From: Sphingobacteriales bacterium UTBCD1
GTDB taxonomy: Bacteria > Bacteroidota > Bacteroidia > Chitinophagales > Chitinophagaceae
Reading direction: 5' to 3'
Assembly (NCBI GenBank): GCA_002066995.1
Contig: MWTC01000041.1
Span: 62,001-126,000, forward strand
DNA: 64,000 nt
Below the pieces are notes generated by a model, which made no database searches, had not been told where the DNA came from, and worked only from the letters and a program-made list of their open reading frames with translations. The position numbers and the translations under genes were made by a program. Below are positions 9,254-18,640 of this stretch, piece after piece. Numbering within the stretch: position 1 is the stretch's first letter; every line of letters begins with the position of its first letter.

Positions 9254-11324
9254 TTGTTATCAATGATTTTTTGTAGAGATAATTATATGTTTCCACCTGT
9301 GACCGTACCTTCTTTTTTGAAGAACTTACATATTCGTTGTTCAATTCATTATCCAGCCACCGGGCTTTTACATTGTCGTGCATTTGAATATCCAAAATAT
9401 CGATCAATTCATTTTTTATTGTCTCTTCAAATACGGGACAGGTCACTTCAACCCTGTGATCAAGATTTCTGACCATCCAGTCTGCAGAAGATATAAATAC
9501 TTTTTCACGGCCTTTGTTTTTAAACACCCAGACCCGGGCATGTTCGAGGTATTCATCAACAATGCTGATGGCAAAAACAGGCCGTACAAATTTTTGATTT
9601 TGTGTCATCATGCAGCATATCCCGCGGATGATCAGTTTAATTTCAACACCTGCTTTAGCTGCTTCATATAATTTCAGGATGAGTGCATCATCTGAGAGGG
9701 AATTCATTTTTAATATGATCCCTGCTCTGTTCTTTTTCTTACGGGCATGTTTTATCTCTGCATCAATCAGCCGGAGCAACTCTTTCCGTGCATACCACGG
9801 GCTCGGAATCAATGTGGAACATTCCCTCAGTAAGAAACCATTTTTAGGAGTGCTGATAAAACCAAAAATGCGGTTTGCATCCGCCATAATTTTCTGATTG
9901 GATGTAAGAAGAAAATGATCTGCATATACTTTTGCGGTTTTTTCATTCAGGTTACCGGTTCCTACAAAACCATACAATATATTCTGTTCTTTCAGCTTTT
10001 TCCGGATGACGCAGATCTTTGCATGCACCTTCATATTCTGTATGCCGATCAGTACCCTGACGCCCTCTTCTTCCAGGCGTTCCTTCCAGTCAAGATTGGC
10101 CTCTTCATCAAAACGTGCAGTCAGTTCCAGCATCACGGTAACCAGTTTCCCGTTGCGGACGGCATTGATCAATGCATTGATAATTTTTGATTGTTGCGCC
10201 AGGCGGTAACAGGTGATCTTAATGGATACCACATCAGGGTCAAAAGCTGCTTCCCGGAGCAGGTCAATTACAGGATTGAACGAATGATAGGGAACGCTCA
10301 GCAGTACATCTCTTGCTGTTATCACATCTGTAATCCTGCGTCCGGCAAGTAAAGGATGATCAAAAGGTTTTTTCCGGTGCTTTTTCTCTTTAAACATTTC
10401 TTCAGGAAAATCCATGAAATGACGGAAATTATGAATTCTTCCACCCGGTATCAGGTTATCCTTTTTGGTCAGGTTCAGTTTTTGGATCAGGAATTCCAGC
10501 ATTCCGGGATCCATCTCCCTGTCGTAAACGAAACGCACCGGCTTGCCTTTTTTCCTGTTCTTAATTCCTTTTTCGATCTTTTGTATCAGCGACGTTGATA
10601 TATCATTATCGAAATCTATTTCGGCATCTCTTGTAACTTTAAAAATATGCGCTTTGTATTGATCATACCCGAAATAAGAAAAAATATCCGGCAGGCTGAA
10701 GCGGATCACATCTTCCAGCAGCATGATATGTTGCTGACCGGGAGGAGAGGGTAGCCGCAAAAAACGGCTCAGGTACCTGTCCGGCACTTCAATCAATGCA
10801 TATTTCCTTTTCAACGCATTTTCGTTCTTCCACATAACCACTGCGAGATAGATCGATTTGTCCCTCAGGTTAGGCAGCGCCGGTATGTTTTCGATCATCA
10901 GGGGAATAATGTTCGGGCTTACTTCCTCATCATAATATTTGCGGACAAATCCCTGTTGCTCCGTGTTAAGATCTTTTTCTGTATCAAGAAAAATATTCTG
11001 CTGGTTCAACTCAATTAAAAGTTCTTCCCAAATCCGGCTGAACTCGGCCTGCTGGTTCAATACGATCATTTGTATTTCATCAATGATCTTTTGCGGTCCC
11101 TGCTCATGAGGCATGGCTGTTTTTTCCCTGAGCTGCACCATTCTCTTCAGGGTTGCTACACGAACTCTGAAAAATTCATCGAGGTTATTGGAAAAAATTC
11201 CAAGGAAACGTATCCTTTCCCTCAATGGAACAGTGGGATCGGCTGCTTCCTGCAACACACGGGCATTAAATGAAAGCCAGCTGATATCCCGGCTGATGAA
11301 TTTTTGCTTAAGTTCTTTTGACAT
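9234..11324 (-). CDS. ppk1: Polyphosphate kinase 1
   Basis: Polymerises the ATP gamma-phosphate into polyphosphate at the inner membrane. The 696-residue length and all four PPK1 domains are present: N-domain (DISWLSFNARVLQEA), head domain with PYHSFNPVIDLLREAA, and two phospholipase-D-like C-terminal domains. The autophosphorylated His is in MKVHAKICVI and a second conserved His in SSADWMVRNLDHRVEV. It is the first gene of a ppk1-ppx transcript, overlapping ppx by 20 bp. Confidence 0.97.
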   Translation of the reverse strand: MSKELKQKFISRDISWLSFNARVLQEAADPTVPLRERIRFLGIFSNNLDEFFRVRVATLKRMVQLREKTAMPHEQGPQKIIDEIQMIVLNQQAEFSRIWEELLIELNQQNIFLDTEKDLNTEQQGFVRKYYDEEVSPNIIPLMIENIPALPNLRDKSIYLAVVMWKNENALKRKYALIEVPDRYLSRFLRLPSPPGQQHIMLLEDVIRFSLPDIFSYFGYDQYKAHIFKVTRDAEIDFDNDISTSLIQKIEKGIKNRKKGKPVRFVYDREMDPGMLEFLIQKLNLTKKDNLIPGGRIHNFRHFMDFPEEMFKEKKHRKKPFDHPLLAGRRITDVITARDVLLSVPYHSFNPVIDLLREAAFDPDVVSIKITCYRLAQQSKIINALINAVRNGKLVTVMLELTARFDEEANLDWKERLEEEGVRVLIGIQNMKVHAKICVIRKKLKEQNILYGFVGTGNLNEKTAKVYADHFLLTSNQKIMADANRIFGFISTPKNGFLLRECSTLIPSPWYARKELLRLIDAEIKHARKKKNRAGIILKMNSLSDDALILKLYEAAKAGVEIKLIIRGICCMMTQNQKFVRPVFAISIVDEYLEHARVWVFKNKGREKVFISSADWMVRNLDHRVEVTCPVFEETIKNELIDILDIQMHDNVKARWLDNELNNEYVSSSKKKVRSQVETYNYLYKKSLITSETRSD

Positions 11325-11398
11325 CTGTACTGTTATCCGTAAAATATAAAATTACTGAAGAGAAAGGAACTAAACAGATTGCATTCCCGTTAAAAATT

Positions 11399-11887
11399 CT
11401 ATTGCCCGGTCTTACTAATAATCGAAGTAGTGGAAAAACCTTCCATGATCCTGTTAATGACTACACGGCCGCCTGCTTCAATCACTTCTTTTGAACCGGC
11501 TATTTCATCCACACGGTAATCACCTCCTTTTACCAAAACATCAGGCATGATGGATTTTATAAGTTTTAACGGCGTGTCTTCCTCAAACAGGATCACAGCA
11601 TCCACGATCAGCAGCGACGCCACAATCAGCGCCCTGGAGTACTGATCATTAACCGGCCTGTTTGCACCTTTAAGTCTTTTCACCGAAACATCAGAATTTA
11701 ATCCGACAACCAGGTGATCCGCTTCTTTTGCCGCCTGCGACAGTGAAAAAATATGTCCCCGGTGCAACAGATCGAAAACTCCGTTTGTGAAAGCGATTTT
11801 CTGATCAAAAAATTTCCACTGTGCTACTTTACGCTGCAACTCAGGAAGGAGAAAAATCTTTTGTTCTGTATAGTCAGTTTTTTCCAA
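11399..11887 (-). CDS. rfaE2: RfaE2-like ADP-heptose synthase nucleotidyltransferase
   Basis: Cytidylyltransferase-fold enzyme, 162 residues, matching the stand-alone C-terminal half of HldE: it adenylylates D-glycero-beta-D-manno-heptose 1-phosphate in ADP-heptose synthesis for the LPS core. Diagnostic motifs: FTNGVFDLLHRGH (HxGH nucleotide-binding motif), VGLNSDVSVKRLKG, RPVN and the C-terminal FSTTSII. The kinase half is not in the window. It overlaps the upstream flippase-fold gene by 14 bp, so the two are co-transcribed, consistent with an envelope-glycan role. Confidence 0.9.
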   Translation of the reverse strand: MEKTDYTEQKIFLLPELQRKVAQWKFFDQKIAFTNGVFDLLHRGHIFSLSQAAKEADHLVVGLNSDVSVKRLKGANRPVNDQYSRALIVASLLIVDAVILFEEDTPLKLIKSIMPDVLVKGGDYRVDEIAGSKEVIEAGGRVVINRIMEGFSTTSIISKTGQ

Positions 11888-12887
11888 GAGATCTGTTTTT
11901 GTTGTAATAAGGCATGGCTACAAAGCTAAAAAATCCTCCTACAAGCAGTATTGATGTTTGTGCCAGCCATAATAGCCATCCGAATGCTAAGGCAATTCCT
12001 TTTTGCAAGCCATAAAGTTGCATGGTCTTTTCAATAATGATCGGGTAAGCCCCGATGCCCCCCGGAGTGGCAATCACACCAATGCTCCCTGCAGAGAGAA
12101 TGGTGAATGCTTCTTTAATCCCGTATTGCAGTGTTTCCTGCAAGGCCAAAAATCCAATATACCCGCATCCGAGATAGCAAGCCCACATCACAACTGTATA
12201 AAAAAGGAAATGCAGTCTTTTTTTTAAGTGCCGGATTGTGCTGATTCCTTCCCAAACACTCCTGATAATCTTTTTAACCATAGCAGCAAGATCATTGAAG
12301 CTTTTCTTTTTAATCAGCATCCAGGCTACGGCAATAACTATAACGATTGCCACAAAGATCAGAACAATTAAAAGAAAGGAATTTTTATTGGATTCTGTAC
12401 CGGCAGATGGATGAAAAAATGTATCGATGATTTGCTGGTAGATACCCGGCTGAATGGCAAGGGTGACACCAAATATCAATAACAGGCATAAAGAATCTAT
12501 GATTCTTTCCAGGATAACCGTGCCGATCAATTTATCAACCGGTGCTTTTTCATACCGGGCCAATGCCGTGCATTTGACCACTTCGCCCAAGCGGGGGAAT
12601 GCCAGGTTGGTAAGATAGCCGATCATCACTGCAAAAAAAGCATTAATACTCCTTACAGGATAACCAAGCGGTTCTATCAATAATTTCCATCGTAAAGCTC
12701 TTACATAATGACTCAGCAACAGGACAACAAATACCGGCACTATCAGGTAATAACGGGCATGTTTAAGTGATTGCCTGATCTGAAGAATATCGGTTCGATT
12801 CAGATCCCGGATGGACCACCACACCAGGAAAATACCCAGGCCAAAGAAAAATAGATATTGCAGTATGGTAAGGATCTTTTTTTTCAT
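11874..12887 (-). CDS. Flippase-like integral membrane protein (UPF0104 / LPG synthase TM domain family)
   Basis: Polytopic inner-membrane protein of 337 residues with about eight hydrophobic segments. It belongs to the family of the lysylphosphatidylglycerol synthase membrane domain: RALRWKLLIEPLG, the conserved LAFPRLGEVVKC and GVIATPGGIGAYP are family hallmarks. It has no C-terminal aminoacyltransferase domain, so it is unlikely to make LPG; members without it are thought to move lipids or lipid-linked sugars. Overlap with the rfaE2-like gene supports an LPS or envelope role. Function is inferred from family. Confidence 0.85.
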   Translation of the reverse strand: MKKKILTILQYLFFFGLGIFLVWWSIRDLNRTDILQIRQSLKHARYYLIVPVFVVLLLSHYVRALRWKLLIEPLGYPVRSINAFFAVMIGYLTNLAFPRLGEVVKCTALARYEKAPVDKLIGTVILERIIDSLCLLLIFGVTLAIQPGIYQQIIDTFFHPSAGTESNKNSFLLIVLIFVAIVIVIAVAWMLIKKKSFNDLAAMVKKIIRSVWEGISTIRHLKKRLHFLFYTVVMWACYLGCGYIGFLALQETLQYGIKEAFTILSAGSIGVIATPGGIGAYPIIIEKTMQLYGLQKGIALAFGWLLWLAQTSILLVGGFFSFVAMPYYNKNRSLGKN

Positions 12888-12940
12888 CAGTATTTAAAAA
12901 TAATCCGATGTTTCTGAATTGCAAAGAATATTAAAATTCA

Positions 12941-13792
12941 TTATTGAATCATCATATTATCTATCAGCCTTACTTTGCCCATGAAAGCTGCAATGAGCGC
13001 AACAATCTTCCTTTTTTCGTCCCAGGTATCCACCGGCTCCAGGGAAATTGCGTCAGCTATTTCCACATAATCAATATGAAATTTTTTGTTGGTAAGGATT
13101 TCACTGGTTTCAGCTTTCAGGTCCCGGATAGTTTTCTGGCTGATATGGTTTTTGATATACATCAGTGAATCATATATGGCAATGGCATTCTCCCTTTCCT
13201 TTTGATCCAACCGCATATTCCTGCTGCTCATAGCAAGCCCGCCCGGTTCACGCAGTGTGGGACAAATCTTCAGTTTAATTCTTTTTTCCGCTCCCATTAA
13301 TTCTATCAATTTTTGTAGTACCATGCATTGCTGGTAATCTTTCTGGCCAAGGTATAAATTATCGGGTGAAACTATTTTCAGGAGACGGCTTACTACCATG
13401 CAAACACCCTGGAAATGGCCTGGCCGGAATTTTCCTTCAAGGATTGTCTCAAGATGTCCAATATTGTATGTTTCTGTTTTATAGGTTTCGTCGGGATAAA
13501 TTTCTTCTGCCGGGGGAAGAAATAAAATGCCGCAACCGGAACGTTCTAATGCATCAATGTCTTTTTCGGTTGTTACAGGATATTTTTTAAAATCATCCGG
13601 GTCGTTAAACTGAGCAGGATTTACGAAGATGCTGCAAATAGTTATGTCATTTTCAGATATGGATCTTTCAATTAGGGATAGATGACCGGCATGCAATGCG
13701 CCCATTGTGGGAACAAAGCCTGCCTGAAGCTCATTTTTATGTTGTTCTTCTATATAACGATGCAATTCCGAAGCTCTTTTAAATAATATCAT
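12941..13792 (-). CDS. panC: Pantothenate synthetase
   Basis: Joins pantoate and beta-alanine with ATP to give pantothenate. Length of 283 residues is typical. The nucleotidyltransferase motif is in PTMGALHAGHLSLI, the ATP-binding LGQKDYQQ is present, and the conserved MSSRNMRLDQKER appears at about residue 190. It is divergent from a GT5-like gene, an arrangement often seen in Bacteroidota. The 106-bp spacer between them must hold both promoters. Confidence 0.97.
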   Translation of the reverse strand: MILFKRASELHRYIEEQHKNELQAGFVPTMGALHAGHLSLIERSISENDITICSIFVNPAQFNDPDDFKKYPVTTEKDIDALERSGCGILFLPPAEEIYPDETYKTETYNIGHLETILEGKFRPGHFQGVCMVVSRLLKIVSPDNLYLGQKDYQQCMVLQKLIELMGAEKRIKLKICPTLREPGGLAMSSRNMRLDQKERENAIAIYDSLMYIKNHISQKTIRDLKAETSEILTNKKFHIDYVEIADAISLEPVDTWDEKRKIVALIAAFMGKVRLIDNMMIQ

Positions 13793-13850
13793 TTTAGAGG
13801 GTCTTTAATGGTAAAATCATAGCAGATCGCTCATTTCACTGCAAAATAAC

Positions 13851-13858
13851 TAACTTTG
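13851..13858 (+). promoter_or_regulatory. -7 promoter element (TAACTTTG) of the GT5-like gene
   Basis: TAACTTTG matches TAnnTTTG and lies 40 nt before the ATG at 13899, in the divergent spacer with panC. A GGAG sequence precedes the start codon by a few bases, one of the few Shine-Dalgarno-like sites here. Confidence 0.6.
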
Positions 13859-13898
13859 CAAGCTTTCACAGGATGGATGTAAATTAAACGGAGAGCCA

Positions 13899-14717
13899 AT
13901 GGCAGCAAAAAAGAGAATCTTATTTATCGCAAATGAAATGTCTCCCTACCTGGAGCTGACTGAGTTTTCAGAGATTGTAAATAAGCTGGCCATCAAATCA
14001 AATGAGAATGGTTTTGAAGTGCGCTGTATCATGCCGCGTTTTGGGAATATCAACGAAAGGCGCCATCGTTTACATGAAGTGGTCCGCTTGTCCGGGATCA
14101 ATGTCACTGTGGACAATGAAGATATGCCTTTGCAGATCAAAGTGGCTTCGCTTCCCAATGCCCGTCTTCAGGTTTATTTCTTAGACAATGAAGACCTTTT
14201 TAGAAGAAAATTCCTTTTTCATGATGAAAATGAGAAATGGTTTGACGACAACGGTCTTCGCACAGTCTTTTTTTGCAAGGGAGCTTTGGAAACCGTTAAA
14301 AAATTCGGATGGCCCCCGGATATTATACATTGCAGCGGGTGGATGACGGGTTTGATTCCGGCTTATTTGAAAACAGTTTATAAAAGAGAACCCGTTTTTT
14401 CTCACAGCAAGGTTGTGTTTACGATCGGCCAGAATACTTTCAAAGAAAAATTAGGAAGCGGTTTTTTGAAAAAAGCATTGATCCATCCTTCTCTGAAAGA
14501 GAAAGATCTCGAAGTGTTTAAAGAATCGAATAACACCGCTATGTTCCGTGGAGGGGCCACTTATGCAGATGCTATCACATTCGGTTCAGATAAGATCGAA
14601 AAGAAATTAACAGACGAGTTCACGAAAGTGAGAGGCAAAAAAACACTGCTCTATAATCCGGGATCAGATTTAACAGACTATTTGCAACTGTATCACGATC
14701 TTGCGGCGAACAATTAA
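13899..14717 (+). CDS. Glycogen/starch synthase N-terminal-domain homologue (GT5), probably non-catalytic
   Basis: A 272-residue protein matching only the N-terminal Rossmann half of glycogen synthase (GT5): ILFIANEMSPYLELTEFSEI aligns with the GlgA start, and DIIHCSGWMTGLIPAYLK with the DIVHAHDW region. Two things are missing. The Lys-Thr-Gly-Gly-Leu ADP-glucose motif is replaced by ELTEF (about residues 19-23), and there is no C-terminal GT-B domain, so it is about half the length of an active enzyme. The stop is clean and the DUF4270 gene follows after 39 bp, so this is not a local frameshift. It probably has a regulatory or binding role. Database naming as glycogen synthase would be misleading. 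Confidence 0.85.
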   Translation: MAAKKRILFIANEMSPYLELTEFSEIVNKLAIKSNENGFEVRCIMPRFGNINERRHRLHEVVRLSGINVTVDNEDMPLQIKVASLPNARLQVYFLDNEDLFRRKFLFHDENEKWFDDNGLRTVFFCKGALETVKKFGWPPDIIHCSGWMTGLIPAYLKTVYKREPVFSHSKVVFTIGQNTFKEKLGSGFLKKALIHPSLKEKDLEVFKESNNTAMFRGGATYADAITFGSDKIEKKLTDEFTKVRGKKTLLYNPGSDLTDYLQLYHDLAANN

Positions 14718-14756
14718 GTGCTATCCGTTTGATCCTGTAACTATAACAAAAATCTT

Positions 14757-16211
14757 GTGTTTTCCAGAACTAATTTCTCACTACTCATTACAATCGTTTT
14801 CCTTACGGCTTTTTTAGCTTTCGGTTGTCAAAAAATCAATGAAGCCACAACTTTAGGCGGTGGGCTTATACCGGCGGTGGATAATGTCAACACTTTTGAC
14901 ACCACCATTTCTGTAGAAACTTACAACGGACTTTTTACCGACCTTGACGATTCTACAGCAATAGGTGCCGGAGCAGAGCATTTTGCCGGCTACATCAGCA
15001 ACGATCCGCTTTTTGGAAAGACAAGTGCAACTATGTACCTGCAGCTAAAACCGAGTTTTCCGTTTCAATTTAATTTCAAAAAAACCGATAGCCTGTTAAG
15101 CCTTGATTCGGTAGTGCTGGTGCTTGGCTATGCCAGGACATACGGTGACAGCTTGTCTCCAATGAACCTGAGTGTAAAAGAAATGTCGCAGGCCAATTTT
15201 TTTAAATACGACTCTAATTACCTGGTACGCTCGGCAAATTTTCTTCTTGGCTCAACGATAGGGGCAGTAAATGGTATCATTCCAGCAAGACTGGACGATT
15301 CTGTAAAAGTGTTCAGGGATACTACGGCAGGTCAACTCAGGATACCACTGTCCAACTCATTCGGAATGCAATTATTGAGCCTCGATACATCTGATTTAAA
15401 AAATGATTCTACTTTCCAGGCAAAATTTACTGGACTTGCAATAATACCTGATCCATCATCGGGCAATGCATTATTAGGGTTTGACCTGCAAAGCGCAAAT
15501 ACCAAACTTGCTTTTTATTACCATTATAAAAATGGAGCCATTGCCGATACTGCTGTTGTCACCTATTTCACTTTCGGTGTTACCTGTGCTCATGCAAACA
15601 GAATAGACCGGGATTATACCGGCTCTGAATTACAATCTTACCAGGGAGGCACTTCTCCGCAGGACCTGGCGTTTATTGAAAACGCCCCCGGCTCTTTTGC
15701 TACTATAAAAATTCCCGGATTAGCATTATTTCCCACTCGTATAATTAACAGGGCTGAGCTGATTGCTGAGCAGGTGTATGATCCATCTCCTTCATCGGAC
15801 AGGATTTTTAACGTGCCCAAACTTTTATTCCTTGATGCATTTGACACTGCAAAAAATGCTTTTCGTACTATCCCGTATGATTTTATTGTGGATCCCACAC
15901 AGGGCCCCAATTATATAAACTTCGGAATGGTTGGTAAAACCACCGTAGATGCTAACGGTAACCCGATCACGGTATGGAAGTTTGACATTACAAGATATGT
16001 GCAAAATTATCTGACAAAAAAAGAACCTCTTTATAATCTCAGGATCTCGGCCCCGTTCATAACTAAAGATCTGTATCGTCTCAATGGAGTAAGTGATATC
16101 AGCCAGAGAATAACTGTAAACAGCCTCATAGCAGCCGGCCGTGTGCGGCTGGGTGGTGGCAATCACCCCACACAAAGAATGAGGCTCCATATTATCTATA
16201 CAAATCCGTAA
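14757..16211 (+). CDS. DUF4270 lipoprotein
   Basis: Secreted lipoprotein of 484 residues with a GTG start. The signal peptide ends in a lipobox LAFGC (Cys24), so it is lipid-anchored, probably at the outer membrane. The body is beta-rich, with repeated patterns such as DTTISVETYNG and SLLSLDSVVLVLGYAR typical of DUF4270, a Bacteroidota-specific family of unknown function sometimes found beside glycan-use genes. It follows the GT5-like gene by 39 bp and probably shares its transcript. A GTG start is inferred because no in-frame ATG precedes the signal peptide. Confidence 0.85.
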   Translation: MFSRTNFSLLITIVFLTAFLAFGCQKINEATTLGGGLIPAVDNVNTFDTTISVETYNGLFTDLDDSTAIGAGAEHFAGYISNDPLFGKTSATMYLQLKPSFPFQFNFKKTDSLLSLDSVVLVLGYARTYGDSLSPMNLSVKEMSQANFFKYDSNYLVRSANFLLGSTIGAVNGIIPARLDDSVKVFRDTTAGQLRIPLSNSFGMQLLSLDTSDLKNDSTFQAKFTGLAIIPDPSSGNALLGFDLQSANTKLAFYYHYKNGAIADTAVVTYFTFGVTCAHANRIDRDYTGSELQSYQGGTSPQDLAFIENAPGSFATIKIPGLALFPTRIINRAELIAEQVYDPSPSSDRIFNVPKLLFLDAFDTAKNAFRTIPYDFIVDPTQGPNYINFGMVGKTTVDANGNPITVWKFDITRYVQNYLTKKEPLYNLRISAPFITKDLYRLNGVSDISQRITVNSLIAAGRVRLGGGNHPTQRMRLHIIYTNP

Positions 16212-16265
16212 GTAACATTCTGAACAATTCCTGTTAATAACTTGTCCTCACTGGGAACTTTAGGC

Positions 16266-16297
16266 TTTGTTCATTCATAGCAGGCTTCTTATATTTG
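16266..16297 (+). promoter_or_regulatory. Full Bacteroidota-type promoter of metK
   Basis: TTTG at 16266-16269 and TATATTTG at 16290-16297, separated by 20 nt: a complete -33/-7 match to the TTTG-N19-21-TAnnTTTG consensus. The predicted transcript start is only about 10-12 nt before the metK ATG, leaving no room for a SAM riboswitch. Confidence 0.8.
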
Positions 16298-16314
16298 CAA
16301 ACTAAAAAAATTTA

Positions 16315-17571
16315 ATGCCTTACTTATTTACTTCTGAATCCGTAAGCGAAGGCCACCCGGATAAAGTGGCTGACCAGATATCTGATGCACTGATAGATAA
16401 TTTTCTTGCTTTTGATCCCGATTCTAAAGTGGCATGTGAAACACTGGTTACTACCGGTCAGGTAGTTTTGGCTGGTGAAGTAAAGTCGAGAGCTTATCTC
16501 GACGTGCAGGAAATCGCCCGCCGTGTAATCCGTAAGATTGGATACACAAAGAGCGAATATATGTTTGAAGCAAGTTCCTGTGGTGTTCTTTCTGCCATAC
16601 ATGAGCAATCTTCAGACATACACCAGGGAGTTCATCGTAAAAGAAAAGAACAACAGGGTGCCGGCGACCAGGGAATGATGTTCGGATACGCTACCAATGA
16701 AACCGATGATTACATGCCCCTGGCTCTTGATCTTGCACATAAATTACTCATAGAACTGGCTGCAATCCGCAGAGAAAAAAAATCCAGGATGCCTTACCTG
16801 CGCCCAGATGCAAAAAGCCAGGTGACATTAGAATACGATGATCATAACCGTCCTTCCCGTATTGATGCGATCGTCATTTCAACCCAGCATGATGATTTTG
16901 ATACAGAAAAAAGGATGCAGGAAAAAATCAAATCAGATGTGATACATATCCTGGTACCGAGGGTAAAAAAGAAATACAGGAAATATGCCAAATTGTTCAA
17001 TGATAATATCAAATATCATGTGAATCCGACCGGGAAATTTGTGATTGGAGGTCCACATGGCGACACGGGCCTGACAGGGAGAAAGATCATTGTTGACACT
17101 TATGGCGGAAAAGGGGCACATGGCGGAGGCGCTTTCAGCGGAAAAGATCCGAGCAAGGTTGACCGGAGCGCTGCTTATGCTACAAGGCATATCGCCAAAA
17201 ACTTAGTAGCGGCAGGAGTTTGTGATGAAGTATTGGTACAGGTATCTTATGCCATCGGGGTTGCCCAGCCTACAAGCATTAATGTAAATACTTATGGTAC
17301 TTCAAAAGTGAAACACAGTGATTCTGAGATTGCAAAGAAAGTTTCAAAGATCTTCGATATGCGTCCTTATTTTATTGAAAAAAGGCTGAAACTCCGTAAC
17401 CCGATATACAGCGAAACAGCTGCTTACGGGCACATGGGTCGCAAGCCCCAGGTCGTTGAAAAAGTTTTTTGTACTCCTGAAGGAAAAGTGATCAAAAGAA
17501 GAGTGGAACTATTTACCTGGGAAAAACTGGATCATGTAGCTGCCGTTAAAAAAACTTTTGGACTTAAATAA
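16315..17571 (+). CDS. metK: S-adenosylmethionine synthase
   Basis: Makes S-adenosylmethionine from methionine and ATP. The 418-residue length fits. Conserved motifs: [13 protein letters not shown] at the start, [27 protein letters not shown], and the P-loop-like [19 protein letters not shown]. The ATG at 16315 sits immediately behind a complete promoter. It converges on a hydroxylase-family gene with only 9 bp between stops. Confidence 0.98.
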   Translation: MPYLFTSESVSEGHPDKVADQISDALIDNFLAFDPDSKVACETLVTTGQVVLAGEVKSRAYLDVQEIARRVIRKIGYTKSEYMFEASSCGVLSAIHEQSSDIHQGVHRKRKEQQGAGDQGMMFGYATNETDDYMPLALDLAHKLLIELAAIRREKKSRMPYLRPDAKSQVTLEYDDHNRPSRIDAIVISTQHDDFDTEKRMQEKIKSDVIHILVPRVKKKYRKYAKLFNDNIKYHVNPTGKFVIGGPHGDTGLTGRKIIVDTYGGKGAHGGGAFSGKDPSKVDRSAAYATRHIAKNLVAAGVCDEVLVQVSYAIGVAQPTSINVNTYGTSKVKHSDSEIAKKVSKIFDMRPYFIEKRLKLRNPIYSETAAYGHMGRKPQVVEKVFCTPEGKVIKRRVELFTWEKLDHVAAVKKTFGLK

Positions 17572-17580
17572 TTACCGCTG

Positions 17581-18516
17581 CTATTCCGTGAGCTGGTTTG
17601 TCAGTACATCCGGCAAATGCAAATCTTCACTATATTTTTTTTGAATATAGCGTGATGTTTCAGTGATATTTCCCGGGTGCCATCCGGGAGGCATAAAGAA
17701 ATATTTTATTTTATTTGCCAGGCTGTTCACATTTTTCACATCTTTCCACAGGCTCCTGAATTCATGAACCTGAGCCTCCCAAAATCCGATCTCGCTCTTA
17801 ATAAGTGTTGTTCCATATACGGGGGATTCCGTTGGCTGGGCGTATGTGCTGAATATTCTGTCCCACCAGGGAATGACTTCGCCATAGTTCTTGTCCAGGT
17901 AACATGGATTACATGCATGATGTATCTGGTGCATGCCGGGAGTCACCAAAATGTATTCCAGAAAAGGGATACGGGAAACAATTTTCTCACTGAAGTGAAT
18001 GAAAGTGCCCCAGATTTTATTTAAAGAATAAAGAATGAAATAGACAATTGGATGAACACCTGCAAGGGGAATAAGGATATACAAAATGTCTAAAGAGACA
18101 ATATCGAAGATTGAAGTTCGCAAGCCGGTGGTTGCATCCATCTTAGTGGCTGAGTGGTGCACTTCATGAAGACACCAGAGCAGCCTTACCTTATGATAGA
18201 GGAAGTGCGTACCAAACTGGATAAACGTGTACATAAAAAAACCCAGCAGAACCATATAACCATTTAATTCAAGATCCCATATCCTGTGTTCATATATAAA
18301 AGGATAAAGACCGGCAAAGAAAAGGGTTTTTAAAAAGGCCTGAATAACGATTGAAATAACCCCTGTTGCAATATTCACCCAGGTTTCTTTTGAATAAGTC
18401 CTTTTGAATACAATAAGATGAACAGCCATTTCAATGGAGATCATGACGACCACATAATAGGGCATCCATTGCTTCAGAAAAGCAAAGAAATTCTGATAGG
18501 AGGAAGGGGTTATCAT
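17581..18516 (-). CDS. Sterol desaturase / fatty acid hydroxylase family membrane protein
   Basis: Integral-membrane di-iron oxygenase of about 311 residues with several hydrophobic segments. The histidine clusters that hold the two irons are visible: HFLYH, HEVHH, a lone His in FIHFSEK and HQIHH near residue 200. The family hydroxylates or desaturates lipid alkyl chains or sterol-like rings; the substrate cannot be told from sequence. The frame can be extended to a TTG five codons upstream; the ATG at 18516 is preferred. It is divergent from the rRNA methyltransferase gene. Confidence 0.88.
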   Translation of the reverse strand: MITPSSYQNFFAFLKQWMPYYVVVMISIEMAVHLIVFKRTYSKETWVNIATGVISIVIQAFLKTLFFAGLYPFIYEHRIWDLELNGYMVLLGFFMYTFIQFGTHFLYHKVRLLWCLHEVHHSATKMDATTGLRTSIFDIVSLDILYILIPLAGVHPIVYFILYSLNKIWGTFIHFSEKIVSRIPFLEYILVTPGMHQIHHACNPCYLDKNYGEVIPWWDRIFSTYAQPTESPVYGTTLIKSEIGFWEAQVHEFRSLWKDVKNVNSLANKIKYFFMPPGWHPGNITETSRYIQKKYSEDLHLPDVLTNQLTE

Positions 18517-18640
18517 ATATTGAAAATACAATTTTCAATACAAATCCACTACAATTAAAGGAAAGGCAGATTCCAGCTGCTGATCCTCAATTGTTTTAAT
18601 TCTTCTTTTTCAGAACTGATATTCTTTGTTTCTTTGGAAA

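Noticed and set aside
16212-16314. Possible SAM riboswitch before metK
   Set aside because: The full promoter places the transcript start about 10-12 nt before the ATG, leaving no room for an aptamer.
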